Origin: Candidatus Fermentibacterota bacterium
GTDB taxonomy: Bacteria; Fermentibacterota; Fermentibacteria; Fermentibacterales; JCC-6
Assembly: GCA_030609965.1 (NCBI GenBank)
Contig: JAUWSQ010000005.1
Span: forward strand, 1 to 64,000
Direction: 5' to 3'
Length of the DNA: 64,000 nucleotides
The notes under the pieces were generated by a model that saw only the letters and a list, made by a program, of their open reading frames with translations, was not told where the DNA came from and ran no database searches. Positions 16,159 through 25,557 of the stretch are shown here, in pieces; position 1 is the stretch's first letter, and every line of letters begins with the position of its first letter. The position numbers were made by a program, and so were the translations under genes.

Positions 16159-17592
16159 ATGAAACTATATAACAGCTTAACCCGCCAGAAGGAGGAATTT
16201 GAACCTCTCTCCCCGCCGTTTGTGGGGGTGTATGTCTGCGGACCAACGGTTTACAGCCACAGCCATCTGGGTCACGGGAAAAGCTACGTTTCTTTCGATG
16301 TTCTTATCCGATACCTGCGCCACCTGGAATACAACGTGAGGTACATACAGAATATCACAGATGTGGGGCATCTCACCGATAATGCCGACGCAGGTGAGGA
16401 TAAGATAGAGAAGCAGGCAAGGCTTGAGAAAATGGAACCCATGCAGATATCCGAGAAATACACCAAATCCTACTTTGATGATATGGACGCCCTCGGTATT
16501 CTGCGTCCCGATGTTTCTCCGCGGGCATCCGGTCATATTCCCGAGCAGATCGAACTTATAAAGGTACTTATCGAGAAAGGTCATGCCTACGAAGTTAACG
16601 GTTACGTTTACTTTTCGGTATCCAGTTTCCCAGGATACGGTAAGCTGTCCGGAAGAAAGCTTGATGAACTTGTGGCGGGAGCAAGAGTTTCAATCGATCA
16701 GGGGAAACGGGACCCTAAAGATTTTGCCCTCTGGAAAAAAGCCGGTGACGATCATATTCTGAAATGGAATTCCCCCTGGGGCTGGGGATACCCGGGCTGG
16801 CACCTGGAATGCTCAGCGATGTCAATGAGATACATAGGCGAGACACTGGATATCCACGGGGGCGGGCTGGAAAACATATTTCCGCATCACGAATCTGAAA
16901 TAGCTCAGAGCGAAGGAGCGACCGGAAAACAGTTCGCGAGGTTCTGGCTTCACAACAACATGGTTACCGTTGATGGCCAGAAGATGGGTAAGAGCCTCGG
17001 TAATTTCACTCTATTGAGAGATATTTTCGAAAAATATCACCCCATGGTAGTCAGGCTCTATATACTCAGAAGCCATTACCGGAGTCCGCTTGATTTCTCC
17101 GATATGGGTCTCGATTCAGCAAAGAGTGGCCTTGGAAGGCTACTTGCCTTCCGCTTGAGGCTTGGTCATAAGCCTTCAGAAGATACTGTAGTACCTTCCG
17201 CTGTGATTACTGCTCTTATAGAATCAGCCAGGGCGGCATTCCATGAATCCATGAACGATGATCTTAACACTCCCGCTGCGCTTGCTTCGATCTTTGAACT
17301 TGTCCGGGCCGGCAACAGTGCCCTTGACAATAATGATACCCCACAGGACAGAGTTGCTCTTGCTGCTGTACTGGATGAACTTGCTGGAGAAATTCTCGGT
17401 CTTGATCTGACCGGCAGTGATTCTTCATCTGCTGACATCGGGGAATTGTGCGAGGTACTGGTTGAGACAAGGGGGGTTCTCAGAAAGAACAAACTGTTCA
17501 AAGCTGCTGATCATATGCGAGAAAAACTTGAAACTATCGGTTATACAGCCAGAGACCTGCCCGGCGGGAAAAGTGAAATAATCAAGAAGTAA
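16159..17592 (+). CDS. cysS: Cysteinyl-tRNA synthetase
   Basis: The enzyme charges tRNA-Cys. It shows [19 protein letters not shown] (zinc cysteine and HIGH element), [22 protein letters not shown] (zinc ligands) and KMGKSLGN. The glycine in KMGKS replaces the first serine of KMSKS; this form is familiar from Bacteroidetes-type CysRS and is a weak taxonomic hint. The length of 477 residues is usual. ATG 16159 has AAAGG eight bases upstream; GTG 16156 is an in-frame alternative. It is the last gene of the run that begins at 6743. Confidence 0.95.
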   Translation: MKLYNSLTRQKEEFEPLSPPFVGVYVCGPTVYSHSHLGHGKSYVSFDVLIRYLRHLEYNVRYIQNITDVGHLTDNADAGEDKIEKQARLEKMEPMQISEKYTKSYFDDMDALGILRPDVSPRASGHIPEQIELIKVLIEKGHAYEVNGYVYFSVSSFPGYGKLSGRKLDELVAGARVSIDQGKRDPKDFALWKKAGDDHILKWNSPWGWGYPGWHLECSAMSMRYIGETLDIHGGGLENIFPHHESEIAQSEGATGKQFARFWLHNNMVTVDGQKMGKSLGNFTLLRDIFEKYHPMVVRLYILRSHYRSPLDFSDMGLDSAKSGLGRLLAFRLRLGHKPSEDTVVPSAVITALIESARAAFHESMNDDLNTPAALASIFELVRAGNSALDNNDTPQDRVALAAVLDELAGEILGLDLTGSDSSSADIGELCEVLVETRGVLRKNKLFKAADHMREKLETIGYTARDLPGGKSEIIKK

Positions 17593-17913
17593 TTCATTAA
17601 TCCTGCAGAGTACCAGAGGGCGCAATTCATGAAAACATCTATAAACTAGAAGCATAGCCTCTTTCGGGATCACTGAACCATCTGAGAATGAATTAAGGCA
17701 ATGGAGAGAATTTGAATACTTCAGGTTCACTCCCCATTTGACTCCGGATAACTGTATTGTCTCTGAGATTCGAACCTATACTTTGTTAACCTCTGCAGTG
17801 TTCCAGAATTGGATCACTTCGCAGATATCCGGGCATCGGAGATTTATTCAGGTTGATCTTAAAGTATGGTGTTAAGTGCGTGTCAACAGATAAGACTGCA
17901 AAGGGATATGCAG
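17593..17913. other. Non-coding interval between cysS and a convergent minus-strand gene
   Basis: I see no gene, RNA or clear intrinsic terminator here. A small inverted repeat ACTGCA/TGCAGT (17895-17914) overlaps the stop of the minus-strand gene and may help end its transcript. Short frames on both strands lack SD sites. Confidence 0.4.
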
Positions 17914-18213
17914 TTAATTCTCCAGCAGATCGAGAACCCTCCGGAGCAGAATCTTCTCATCATTGATATTATCTATGTCCAACGGAAGTGTTGACAGAGC
18001 ATCAATATACGCTCGTATAATAGTTGCCTTGGTTATTCTCTGAGACCTGTGCTGTCTGTCTCTGTTCTGAGTTATGGTTCGAACGATTCTTGTTAAAAGT
18101 TCTTCCTGGTCGGGTCTCACTGGAACGGTCAGTCTGACACTTGGGCTGCAATGATTCTGTATATCAGAAATCTTTGAAATGAGACTCGGTGATTTTGCAG
18201 TATCAGTTTTCAT
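17914..18213 (-). CDS. Small protein, possible ribbon-helix-helix regulator
   Basis: The 99-residue protein starts at ATG (complement of 18211-18213) with GGAGG five bases upstream. Residues about 27-75 contain a strand (VRLTVPV) and the segment QRITKATIIRAYIDAL, resembling the helix turn of ribbon-helix-helix DNA-binding proteins. The rest is charged. It lies divergently beside the pilus operon, which could be its target. The family assignment is tentative. Confidence 0.6.
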   Translation of the reverse strand: MKTDTAKSPSLISKISDIQNHCSPSVRLTVPVRPDQEELLTRIVRTITQNRDRQHRSQRITKATIIRAYIDALSTLPLDIDNINDEKILLRRVLDLLEN

Positions 18214-18230
18214 ATCAACCTCCGGAGGGG

Positions 18231-18259
18231 AAGATATGCTCTTTGATATCCGGAGTCAA
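18231..18259 (-). promoter_or_regulatory. Promoter of the small RHH-like gene
   Basis: On the minus strand TTGACT (complement of 18254-18259), a 17-base spacer and TATCTT (complement of 18231-18236) precede the SD site, implying a very short leader. Confidence 0.45.
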
Positions 18260-18470
18260 GTGAAGTATGAAATTCCATAGTTATGAAATTAGGGTATTGA
18301 CGCAGGGTTTGAAACGTTGTAAGGTTCTTGTAATAAAGAATAGGCAGGACTTGATAAAGGATTATACTGATGGGAATCATTAAAATACATTGTTGTTGTT
18401 TTGTTATTATCACCACTATGGTGAGGAAATATCTAATGCAGGCGAACGGCAACCTGAGGAAAGGAAGATA

Positions 18471-20288
18471 ATGTTCATCTTCGGAAGATCAGGCGGGGGA
18501 ACTGTTGGTCTTGATATCGGCAGCCATTCAATCAAAGTTGTTCAGCTAACGGGATCGGGCAAATCTCTGACACTATCCAGCTACGCCATACAGGAGTTGT
18601 CTCCTGGTACCATAGTGGACGGGGAAGTTGTTAACCGTGAGCACTTGATTGACACTGTTCATGATGTAGTCCGGCAGGCAGGCGTTAAAACAGGTAGCAA
18701 GAATATCAACAGTGCTGTTTCAGGAAGAAGCGTCATTGTTCGAAGGATCCCAATGGAGAAGATGTCGGAGCAGGATGCCCGTCAAGCTATTCAGTGGGAA
18801 GCCGAGACGCATATTCCCTTCAGGATAGATGAGGTCAGTCTTGATTTCAAGATCATCAATCCTGAAATTTCTCCAGGACAGATGGAAGTTCTTCTGGTTG
18901 CAGCCAAAAAGGAAGTGGTCGATCTTCACAGGGGAATTCTGCAGGGAGCAGGCCTCAAACCTTCTACCATCGAGCTTGAGCAGTTCTCGCTTCAAAGGGC
19001 ATACCAGCATGCGTACAAACCCAGCGGTGATGAATGTGTAACAATACTCAACATAGGTGCCGAAGTTACGAACATGGTTGTTGTTAGAAATGGTCTTCCA
19101 AGCTTCAACCGTGATCTTTCCATTGGCGGCTCAAGATTCGTTGAAGCCCTTCAGAGAACTCTGGGGCTTGACTATGAAGTTGCATTGGGAGTACTCAAAG
19201 GCAACGTTCCGGATGGTATATCATCTGATGAAGTTCATACTGCAATCGGCAGAGTGATTGAAGAGCTGTCAACCAGTATAAGAAGATCATTCATCACCTA
19301 TCAGGCATCCGGTGAAAATGCCAGAATAGATAAGATGTACATAAGCGGAGGGTGTTCTCTGATGCCGGGTCTGGCCTCAATACTGAGCGAACAGCATGGC
19401 CTTCCGGTAGAGCACTTCCAGCCCTTCAGAAATATCACAATACCTGAAGATGTCATCAGTGATAGTGAAGTGGACTCGATGAGCGCTATTCTTGCAGTAT
19501 GTGTCGGCCTTGCGCTGAGAGGTTATGAACCCAGCATGTTTGACATCAACATTCTTGAAGAGCCCGAAGGCAAGAAAAGAAAAGCTTCGGGCGCTCCAAA
19601 AGAAGTCAAATCAACAGCACTCCTGACAATTCTGTGTATTATTCCATACCTTGCTCTCATTGCAGGCGGGATAATCGCATACAAGGACTATCAGGATCTC
19701 AAGGAGTATGAAATAGAGGTAAACGAAGAGATCCAGGAGGTCCAGGATCAGATTTTGCAGCTGGGTATTCAGATGGACCAGCAGGCAGAAGCAAACAGAC
19801 TGAGCGCAGCTGTGGACAGGAAGCTTCAGCAGATCCTCGATCTATCTCTGAGTCAGAAATACTCAGTTTATGTTATTGAGTATCTCTGCAGAGCAGTCTA
19901 TCCCGAAGCAATCACTCCGGGCACCCGGATTGAAAAGGGGATTTACCTGACCAGTCTTATGCTTCTTCCGACAGAAGTGTACATTACAGGTGTAGCAAAA
20001 ACCTGGGGTGACATAATCGAATTCCAGCGTGATGTAGCGGAGATCATGCCTGATGGACGGACACCGTTGTTCACTCTTGATGATTATGGACAAACTTATA
20101 CACTTGCTTCGGAGGCAAGCAGAACTGGAAGCAGAAGATATAATTTCGAAATGATGATAGGAGTGAACCCCTTCGCGCTGTCATCGCTGGTGGGAGAGTT
20201 TGCCAGTGATTCCGGGGTTCTGATGGAAGCTGTTGAAGAATCAGAAAACACTGAGGAAAGTCCTGATAATGCAGGGGAGGAATCATGA
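18471..20288 (+). CDS. pilM: Type IV pilus assembly protein, PilM-PilN fusion
   Basis: Residues 1 to about 370 are an actin-like PilM: VGLDIGSHSIKVVQ, RRIPMEKMSEQDARQAIQWE, LNIGAEVTNMVVV and YISGGCSLMPGL. A linker and a transmembrane helix (about 383-405) follow, then a coiled coil and a periplasmic PilN-like domain to residue 605. Usually PilM is a soluble protein of about 350 residues and PilN is separate; PilM binds the PilN tail, so the fusion joins natural partners. ATG 18471 has an AGGAAAGG-type SD site. Upstream frames to 18390 lack one. The pilus genes to 24511 follow in the same direction. Confidence 0.85.
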   Translation: MFIFGRSGGGTVGLDIGSHSIKVVQLTGSGKSLTLSSYAIQELSPGTIVDGEVVNREHLIDTVHDVVRQAGVKTGSKNINSAVSGRSVIVRRIPMEKMSEQDARQAIQWEAETHIPFRIDEVSLDFKIINPEISPGQMEVLLVAAKKEVVDLHRGILQGAGLKPSTIELEQFSLQRAYQHAYKPSGDECVTILNIGAEVTNMVVVRNGLPSFNRDLSIGGSRFVEALQRTLGLDYEVALGVLKGNVPDGISSDEVHTAIGRVIEELSTSIRRSFITYQASGENARIDKMYISGGCSLMPGLASILSEQHGLPVEHFQPFRNITIPEDVISDSEVDSMSAILAVCVGLALRGYEPSMFDINILEEPEGKKRKASGAPKEVKSTALLTILCIIPYLALIAGGIIAYKDYQDLKEYEIEVNEEIQEVQDQILQLGIQMDQQAEANRLSAAVDRKLQQILDLSLSQKYSVYVIEYLCRAVYPEAITPGTRIEKGIYLTSLMLLPTEVYITGVAKTWGDIIEFQRDVAEIMPDGRTPLFTLDDYGQTYTLASEASRTGSRRYNFEMMIGVNPFALSSLVGEFASDSGVLMEAVEESENTEESPDNAGEES

Positions 20289-20722
20289 AAATAGTTGCGA
20301 TTTCAGTTATAAGTCTGCTGATTATACTTGCAGTCGCGGGATGTAATCCAGTAGGGATGGACAAAACTCGGGTTTACGTAACAGGGTTTGTTTATACAGA
20401 TATCACAGAAACAATCGGAGCTGAAGGCATTGGTCTAATAACTACAGGAACTCAGGAAACGTATCTAGTCGAGACAGATGCCAATGGCCGCTTCTGGATT
20501 GAGATTCAGTTATATCCTGAAACTCAATATTTCGAGGGTAGCATAGTACCCAGCGGCATTACGGGAAGTGTTACTTTCGGACTTACTGCCATTAATGAAT
20601 TTGCAGGCGAGTACGTTTACGGTGCATCTGCTTCGAGTTCTTTCACAGTTTTCGGTGGTGATACACTGACTATGTACTCAATCAACCTGGCTATGTTCTC
20701 AGCAAAAAACGGCAGCAGGTAA
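20285..20722 (+). CDS. Lipoprotein inserted in the pilus operon
   Basis: This 145-residue protein has a signal ending in lipobox VAGC and a mature beta-rich domain. A segment near residues 50-75 (LVETDANGRFWIEI) looks like a transthyretin/CNA-B-type strand pair. It overlaps the PilM-PilN gene by four bases and precedes pilO, where no lipoprotein is standard. It may be an added part of the pilus alignment complex. No family was recognised. Confidence 0.7.
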   Translation: MKIVAISVISLLIILAVAGCNPVGMDKTRVYVTGFVYTDITETIGAEGIGLITTGTQETYLVETDANGRFWIEIQLYPETQYFEGSIVPSGITGSVTFGLTAINEFAGEYVYGASASSSFTVFGGDTLTMYSINLAMFSAKNGSR

Positions 20723-20776
20723 ACAAATGGAATACTCGCTGAATATTAAACAACCAGAAGAAATGAGGGGGTTGGT

Positions 20777-21334
20777 ATGAATGCCTATCTCAGAGACCCC
20801 AGATTTTACATACTGATAGTCGGTATTCTTCTTGTCGTAGCATTGATATACGTATATCCAAGACAGTTTTCTTCTGAAGTGAAGGACAGGATCGAACAGG
20901 CCGAACAGAATCTGGATATGAAAAGGGCCGAACTTATGTCACTTCAGTCGGGAACAGCATCGGATATGGCAATAACCGAGCAGGAGATCAACCGCCTGAC
21001 CCAGCAGCTTGCGGAACTTGATAGGTATCTTCCAAGAAGCTACGATCAGGATGAAATAATGGATATGCTGACCGAGAATGCTGAGAACAGCGGTCTGCAG
21101 ATTTATTCTCTCACTCCGCTGCCGCCAACTACTCAGGGGGATTTCCTTGTTTACGGATGGCAGATGCAGCTGACAGGACGTTTTCACAGACTTGGTGTCT
21201 TTCTTGATCAGCTGACTCAGCAGATGATGCTGACCGCAGTCACCGATCTGACTATAGTTCAGAAAAAGGCTTCCGACGGAAGTTATGACAATATGGAGGC
21301 TAATTTCACGATTTCAGCCTTTGTGCAGCCTTAA
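20777..21334 (+). CDS. pilO: Type IV pilus inner-membrane protein PilO
   Basis: The 185-residue protein has one N-terminal membrane helix (YILIVGILLVVALIYVYP), a coiled coil and a periplasmic ferredoxin-like domain with FHRLGVFLDQL, the standard PilO layout and length. It forms the alignment complex with PilN and PilP. GAGGGG lies six bases before the ATG. It is placed between the inserted lipoprotein and the PilP-like gene. Confidence 0.85.
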   Translation: MNAYLRDPRFYILIVGILLVVALIYVYPRQFSSEVKDRIEQAEQNLDMKRAELMSLQSGTASDMAITEQEINRLTQQLAELDRYLPRSYDQDEIMDMLTENAENSGLQIYSLTPLPPTTQGDFLVYGWQMQLTGRFHRLGVFLDQLTQQMMLTAVTDLTIVQKKASDGSYDNMEANFTISAFVQP

Positions 21335-21350
21335 GGAGGGAGGATAAGAC

Positions 21351-22760
21351 ATGGGTATCTCAAAGTTAACTTATACAGCCCTTCTCGCTACTGTAACATT
21401 CCTGTTTTTCGGCTGTGGAGAGAGTACGGATGAGACAGCTGAAACGGCTGATGATCCAGGTGTATCCATAACCGTGATATCCAGCTCCGATGTTTACGGC
21501 TGGATAGAAATGACCCTATCACAGGCTCCTCCCAGGATGGCCGAAGCAGGCTCCGATAATACATGGCTGCTTTTCGAAGGGGGCACCCTCCTGCGGTTCA
21601 GCAGATTGGATGGAAAATGGAAGGCCTACTCTCTTGAAGATGTCAGCAATGTCATCGATTTCGATCTGAATGGTGAAACTCCTGCATTCATCACCGAGAG
21701 CGATTATCTCGTTTTCAACCAGAACAGCTGTGATGCTGTTTCCGAACCGCTTCCTGATGGTTTCTCTCCTCTGGAGCTTGAAATAAGTAATGATGATATT
21801 GCAGTTCTTGGTACTGATGGAGATCTTGCGATCTGGGAAGAAGATGGTTTCACCGTATATACTGCTTCTGAAGAACTGAATCCCAATGGTGATCTTCAGC
21901 GGATTGGACCGGACTGGATATTCAGACTTGAAGGAGGAGGCCTGGCACTGTTCGATCCCTCGGTTGCCCTGTGGCAGTTCGAGGATTCCCCGGATGGGGA
22001 TATTCTGGCTTCATCCGACAATATTCTCTTCATAGGCTTAAACGATACTATTTATGTTAGAAGCTTACCGGGGGAATGGAATTATCATTCTGATGGCCGT
22101 TTGTTTGATGGAGGTCTTGTTCTGGCAGAGAACGGTATCTCAACAGTCATGTCACCAGGAGAGATAATCGCTGAAGCCCCATCTTTTGAACCATCAAGAT
22201 TATTTGCGATGTCAAGTTTCCGGCAGCCTGTATGGGCTATTGACGATCTTGGAATAGCTGTTTACACCGATCTGGGAACGGTAGAAACTAACCTTCCCTA
22301 TTACGAAACCCAGCGTGTATCCTGTTCCATGGCCGGACAGAGCTCAACTGGAATGCAGGGCTCAGCAGAGTCTGTGAATGACATAATACAGGCAGGCAGC
22401 GCTACATTCAGAATATACGAGTCAGTTTCCATCCGGCCTGATCCCTTCACCGAATTCTCATCTGAGGGAATGGACGCGAGAAGGACTCTTGATGTCATAT
22501 CGGTCGAGGAATTCAGATTGGTTGGAATAACGCTTGATCCTGTCGGTGGAGATCTGGCCATGGTTGAGGATGGAATTGGTGTGCCATACATCCTCTACGA
22601 AGGAACTATTCTTGCCAATAATTCCCACGTTGCCGAGATTACGAGTAATGAAGTTATTGTAATTCAGGATGTTGTTGTTGATTACAGCGCAAGAGGTGGA
22701 GGGGAGACGACGATCCCCACCATCTATTCTTTGCGTTTACATGAAGAAGGTGGTTTGTGA
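21351..22760 (+). CDS. pilP: PilP-like lipoprotein with large beta-propeller-like N-terminal part
   Basis: The 469-residue protein has a signal with lipobox FFGC. Only the last 85 residues match PilP: FRLVGITLDPVGGDLAMVEDG, then a conserved NN and an EITSNEVIVIQ strand. PilP is normally about 170 residues. The 340-residue remainder is beta-rich with repeats around aspartate-glycine turns (LAIWEEDGF, LALFDPSVALWQF), suggesting a propeller. The position between pilO and pilQ supports a PilP role linking the inner-membrane complex to the secretin. The strong SD site is GGAGGGAGG. Confidence 0.75.
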   Translation: MGISKLTYTALLATVTFLFFGCGESTDETAETADDPGVSITVISSSDVYGWIEMTLSQAPPRMAEAGSDNTWLLFEGGTLLRFSRLDGKWKAYSLEDVSNVIDFDLNGETPAFITESDYLVFNQNSCDAVSEPLPDGFSPLELEISNDDIAVLGTDGDLAIWEEDGFTVYTASEELNPNGDLQRIGPDWIFRLEGGGLALFDPSVALWQFEDSPDGDILASSDNILFIGLNDTIYVRSLPGEWNYHSDGRLFDGGLVLAENGISTVMSPGEIIAEAPSFEPSRLFAMSSFRQPVWAIDDLGIAVYTDLGTVETNLPYYETQRVSCSMAGQSSTGMQGSAESVNDIIQAGSATFRIYESVSIRPDPFTEFSSEGMDARRTLDVISVEEFRLVGITLDPVGGDLAMVEDGIGVPYILYEGTILANNSHVAEITSNEVIVIQDVVVDYSARGGGETTIPTIYSLRLHEEGGL

Positions 22761-24511
22761 TGCGTCTCTTAACCGTTTGTAGTCTACTGCTGTTGCTGGC
22801 TGTACCGGCGGCGGCGTACAGGGTTACCGATATTTCGGTAGTACCCAGCGGCGACGTGACCCTGGTCACATTAACCGCTGATGATGCTATTTCGTACGAA
22901 AGGTTTCTCCTGACCGATCCAATGAGGATCGTTCTGGACATTGGCGATGCGGTACATTCGCTGCCGTCGATGGATTTCTCGGTGAACCGGGGAGGGATTC
23001 TTTCCATAAGAACAAGTCAGTACAAAGCTCCGCCGGACGGGATCGTCAGAATAATCATCGACGTCAGCGGTGAACTTCTCAACTACAGCGCAACACTTGA
23101 CGGGAACCAGCTCGTTCTGGAGATGCAGACAGACCCGACAGGTATACCATTTGCAGCATGGTCTGCAACTTCTGAATACGTTCAGCCTGTAATGACGAGC
23201 GGAGATGTAGCACCACTATCATCACCTGACTACACGGCCCTTTCCGGACAGTCTATCGCAACATCAACAAGGGGTATCCGCATAAGTGAGATAAATCGCC
23301 AGATAGAGGACGGCTTCCCTGTGGAGTGGTCTGGAACCGGCGGAAGAAGCATAACTATCGATGTTGTTGACGCAAGCATCAGAACCGTTATGAGGGCTAT
23401 TTCGGATGTAAGCGGAATGAACATCATGCTTCCGGAGAATTACACTGCCTCGGTTACAGCCCGTTTGCAGAATGTTGGTTGGAGGGATGCACTTACAGCT
23501 ATTTTAAGCTCCCAGGGACTGATTGCCAGCATGGATGGTAATGTTCTCAGGGTTATGCCCAGGGATCAGTTCTACTCTGAGATAAGCCAGATGGCGCTGA
23601 CCCGTCATGACAGAGAGAACCTTCAGGAACTCCAGACTGAGATATACGTAATAAGATATGCTACGGCTCAAAGCCTCAACAATGCACTCTCAACTGCTCT
23701 TTCAGATAGAGGTCAGATATCTGTTGATGACAGGACAAACTCTCTTATCATCACGGATATACCTTACAAACTGGAGGAGGTAGGCAGGCTGCTTCCTATA
23801 CTTGACAGCCCGACTGCACAGGTAATGATAGAAGCGAAATTGGTGGAAATCGATGCCAGTTATGCAAACGAAATGGGTATTGACTGGTCTCTTGGGAATC
23901 TTTCCAGGACGAACGAACTGGTATATGGCGGTGCAGCCGCCACCGGTCTGGCAGTTGGAGACCCCACCGGTAGTATCTCATTCGGTACCATTACCAGTAT
24001 GTTCGATGTAACAGCTGTCCTTACGCTTCTTGAATCCCAGAATCATGCGCATATCCTTTCCGAACCGAGAATAGCGATAATTGATAACATGACCGGTACA
24101 GTCATGTCCGGAAAGGAAATACCGCTGACTCTTCTGGATCCCAGCGGAAATATCTACATACAGATGTATTCGGTTGGTGTTGAACTGACCGTTACACCTC
24201 ATATTAATGCTGATAACAACGTAACCCTCGAGCTGTACCCGGTTGTAAGTGAGCTTTCCGGGGAAGCAACTTCTTCGAATCAGCCCATCATCCTGACGCA
24301 GAGCGCCAACACAACCCTCATGATAGACGATGGAGCTACAGCTGTTATTGGTGGAATTATGAGGAGCAAGCAAACAACTGTCAGAAGAGCCATCCCGATA
24401 CTGGGAAGTATTCCACTGCTCGGTGATCTGCTTTTCTCCTACAATTCCGAACGTGAAGAAAGTACAGAGCTTGTAATATTCGTTACTCCACACATTATCA
24501 GGCCTTACTAA
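22760..24511 (+). CDS. pilQ: Type IV pilus secretin PilQ
   Basis: This protein forms the outer-membrane channel. A signal peptide is followed by an AMIN domain (about 20-115), an STN/N0-type domain (VVDASIRTVMRAISDVSGMNIM), an N1 domain (YVIRYATAQSLNNAL ... DDRTNSLIITD) and a C-terminal secretin domain (ILSEPRIAIIDNMTG, IPILGSIPLLGDLLF, ELVIFVTPHII). The length of 583 residues is typical of forms with a single AMIN domain. The start overlaps the pilP stop; GTG 22757 is an alternative. Confidence 0.93.
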   Translation: MRLLTVCSLLLLLAVPAAAYRVTDISVVPSGDVTLVTLTADDAISYERFLLTDPMRIVLDIGDAVHSLPSMDFSVNRGGILSIRTSQYKAPPDGIVRIIIDVSGELLNYSATLDGNQLVLEMQTDPTGIPFAAWSATSEYVQPVMTSGDVAPLSSPDYTALSGQSIATSTRGIRISEINRQIEDGFPVEWSGTGGRSITIDVVDASIRTVMRAISDVSGMNIMLPENYTASVTARLQNVGWRDALTAILSSQGLIASMDGNVLRVMPRDQFYSEISQMALTRHDRENLQELQTEIYVIRYATAQSLNNALSTALSDRGQISVDDRTNSLIITDIPYKLEEVGRLLPILDSPTAQVMIEAKLVEIDASYANEMGIDWSLGNLSRTNELVYGGAAATGLAVGDPTGSISFGTITSMFDVTAVLTLLESQNHAHILSEPRIAIIDNMTGTVMSGKEIPLTLLDPSGNIYIQMYSVGVELTVTPHINADNNVTLELYPVVSELSGEATSSNQPIILTQSANTTLMIDDGATAVIGGIMRSKQTTVRRAIPILGSIPLLGDLLFSYNSEREESTELVIFVTPHIIRPY

Positions 24512-24523
24512 AACAAGGTCGGC

Positions 24524-25060
24524 GTGATCAGACTGGGGCGGGGAAAGTGGAAAGGACACATTCTCCGCCCTTCGTCTAAGCTGTGCAGACCAACATCCTC
24601 CCTTTTAAGGGGCGCCTTTCTTGATATTGCCAGCAGGGCTCTTATCGATTCCGCCCTTGTATGGGACCTCTGCGCAGGAACAGGGGCAGTCGGTCTTGAA
24701 ACTTTAAGCTGGGGGGCATCCTATTGTGTATTCGTTGATAGAAATCCCCGATCAACATCCTTCATCAGATCTTTCCTGAGAGAGCATAACGCAATGGATG
24801 ATGCAGCAGTTATTACCGGCAGCATAAGAGAGTATATTAAAAGAACAGATTCCATTCCTGATATTGTATACATCGATCCGCCATACAGGTACAGCAGACT
24901 CTACGAATGGACAGACAGTGTTGAATGGAATGGTATTGTATCAACGAATGGAGCAGTTTTCGTTGAATGTGGAGATGAGAGTATAATGAAGAATGACTGG
25001 AATAAGAGGAAGTACGGAGACAGTTACCTTTTCTGGAAGATGATGAAGGAAGTACGATGA
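24524..25060 (+). CDS. rsmD: 16S rRNA (guanine-N2) methyltransferase RsmD
   Basis: The enzyme methylates a guanine of 16S rRNA (G966 in E. coli). Signatures are LRPSSKLCRPTSSLLRGAFLDI at the N-terminus, the SAM site DLCAGTGAVGLE and the catalytic IDPPYRY. The length of 178 residues is normal. GTG 24524 has AAGG upstream. It overlaps coaD by four bases, a pairing common in many bacteria. Confidence 0.92.
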   Translation: MIRLGRGKWKGHILRPSSKLCRPTSSLLRGAFLDIASRALIDSALVWDLCAGTGAVGLETLSWGASYCVFVDRNPRSTSFIRSFLREHNAMDDAAVITGSIREYIKRTDSIPDIVYIDPPYRYSRLYEWTDSVEWNGIVSTNGAVFVECGDESIMKNDWNKRKYGDSYLFWKMMKEVR

Positions 25061-25554
25061 GAATAATCTATCCTGGTACATTTGATCCTCTGACACTCGG
25101 ACACCTTGACATAATAAGAAGGGCAGTCAACATTTTCAGTGAAATTGAAGTGGCCGTGGTGAAACGATCTTTCAAATCTCTCTGTTTTTCGGTTGAAGAG
25201 AGGGTAGGACTCCTCAGGGAATCTCTGTCTGAGACGGGTCTCTCGCGAATTGAAGTATCGCAATTCGATTCTCTGCTGGTTGAATATATGAACAAGAAGA
25301 ATTATCATACTTTCATAAGAGGACTTCGAGCCAACTCCGATTTTGAATACGAGTTTCAGATGCAGCTTATGAATAGAAGACTGGCACCCGGGATAACAGG
25401 GCTTTATCTTATGCCGTCGGAGGACAAAATGTATCTGTCTTCCACACTCGTGAAAGAGATCGCAAAGTATGGCGGAGACATCTCCACTATGGTTACAACA
25501 TGCGTTAGGAAATCACTTGAGGAACAATTTGGATCTGCTGAAGGAAACGGATGA
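25057..25554 (+). CDS. coaD: Phosphopantetheine adenylyltransferase
   Basis: The enzyme catalyses the fourth step of CoA synthesis. The protein begins with YPGTFDPLTLGHLDII, containing the TxGH nucleotidyltransferase motif, and has FIRGLRANSDFEYEFQM and YLSSTLVKEIA typical of CoaD. The length of 165 residues is usual. coaX and coaC lie at 49486-50788, so CoA genes are scattered in two places. Confidence 0.95.
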   Translation: MRIIYPGTFDPLTLGHLDIIRRAVNIFSEIEVAVVKRSFKSLCFSVEERVGLLRESLSETGLSRIEVSQFDSLLVEYMNKKNYHTFIRGLRANSDFEYEFQMQLMNRRLAPGITGLYLMPSEDKMYLSSTLVKEIAKYGGDISTMVTTCVRKSLEEQFGSAEGNG

Positions 25555-25557
25555 CTT

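Noticed and set aside
15173-16246. Long minus-strand open frame (357 codons) opposite trpS
   Set aside because: It lies fully antisense to trpS, which has all class I synthetase signatures; the frame has no recognisable domain or SD support.
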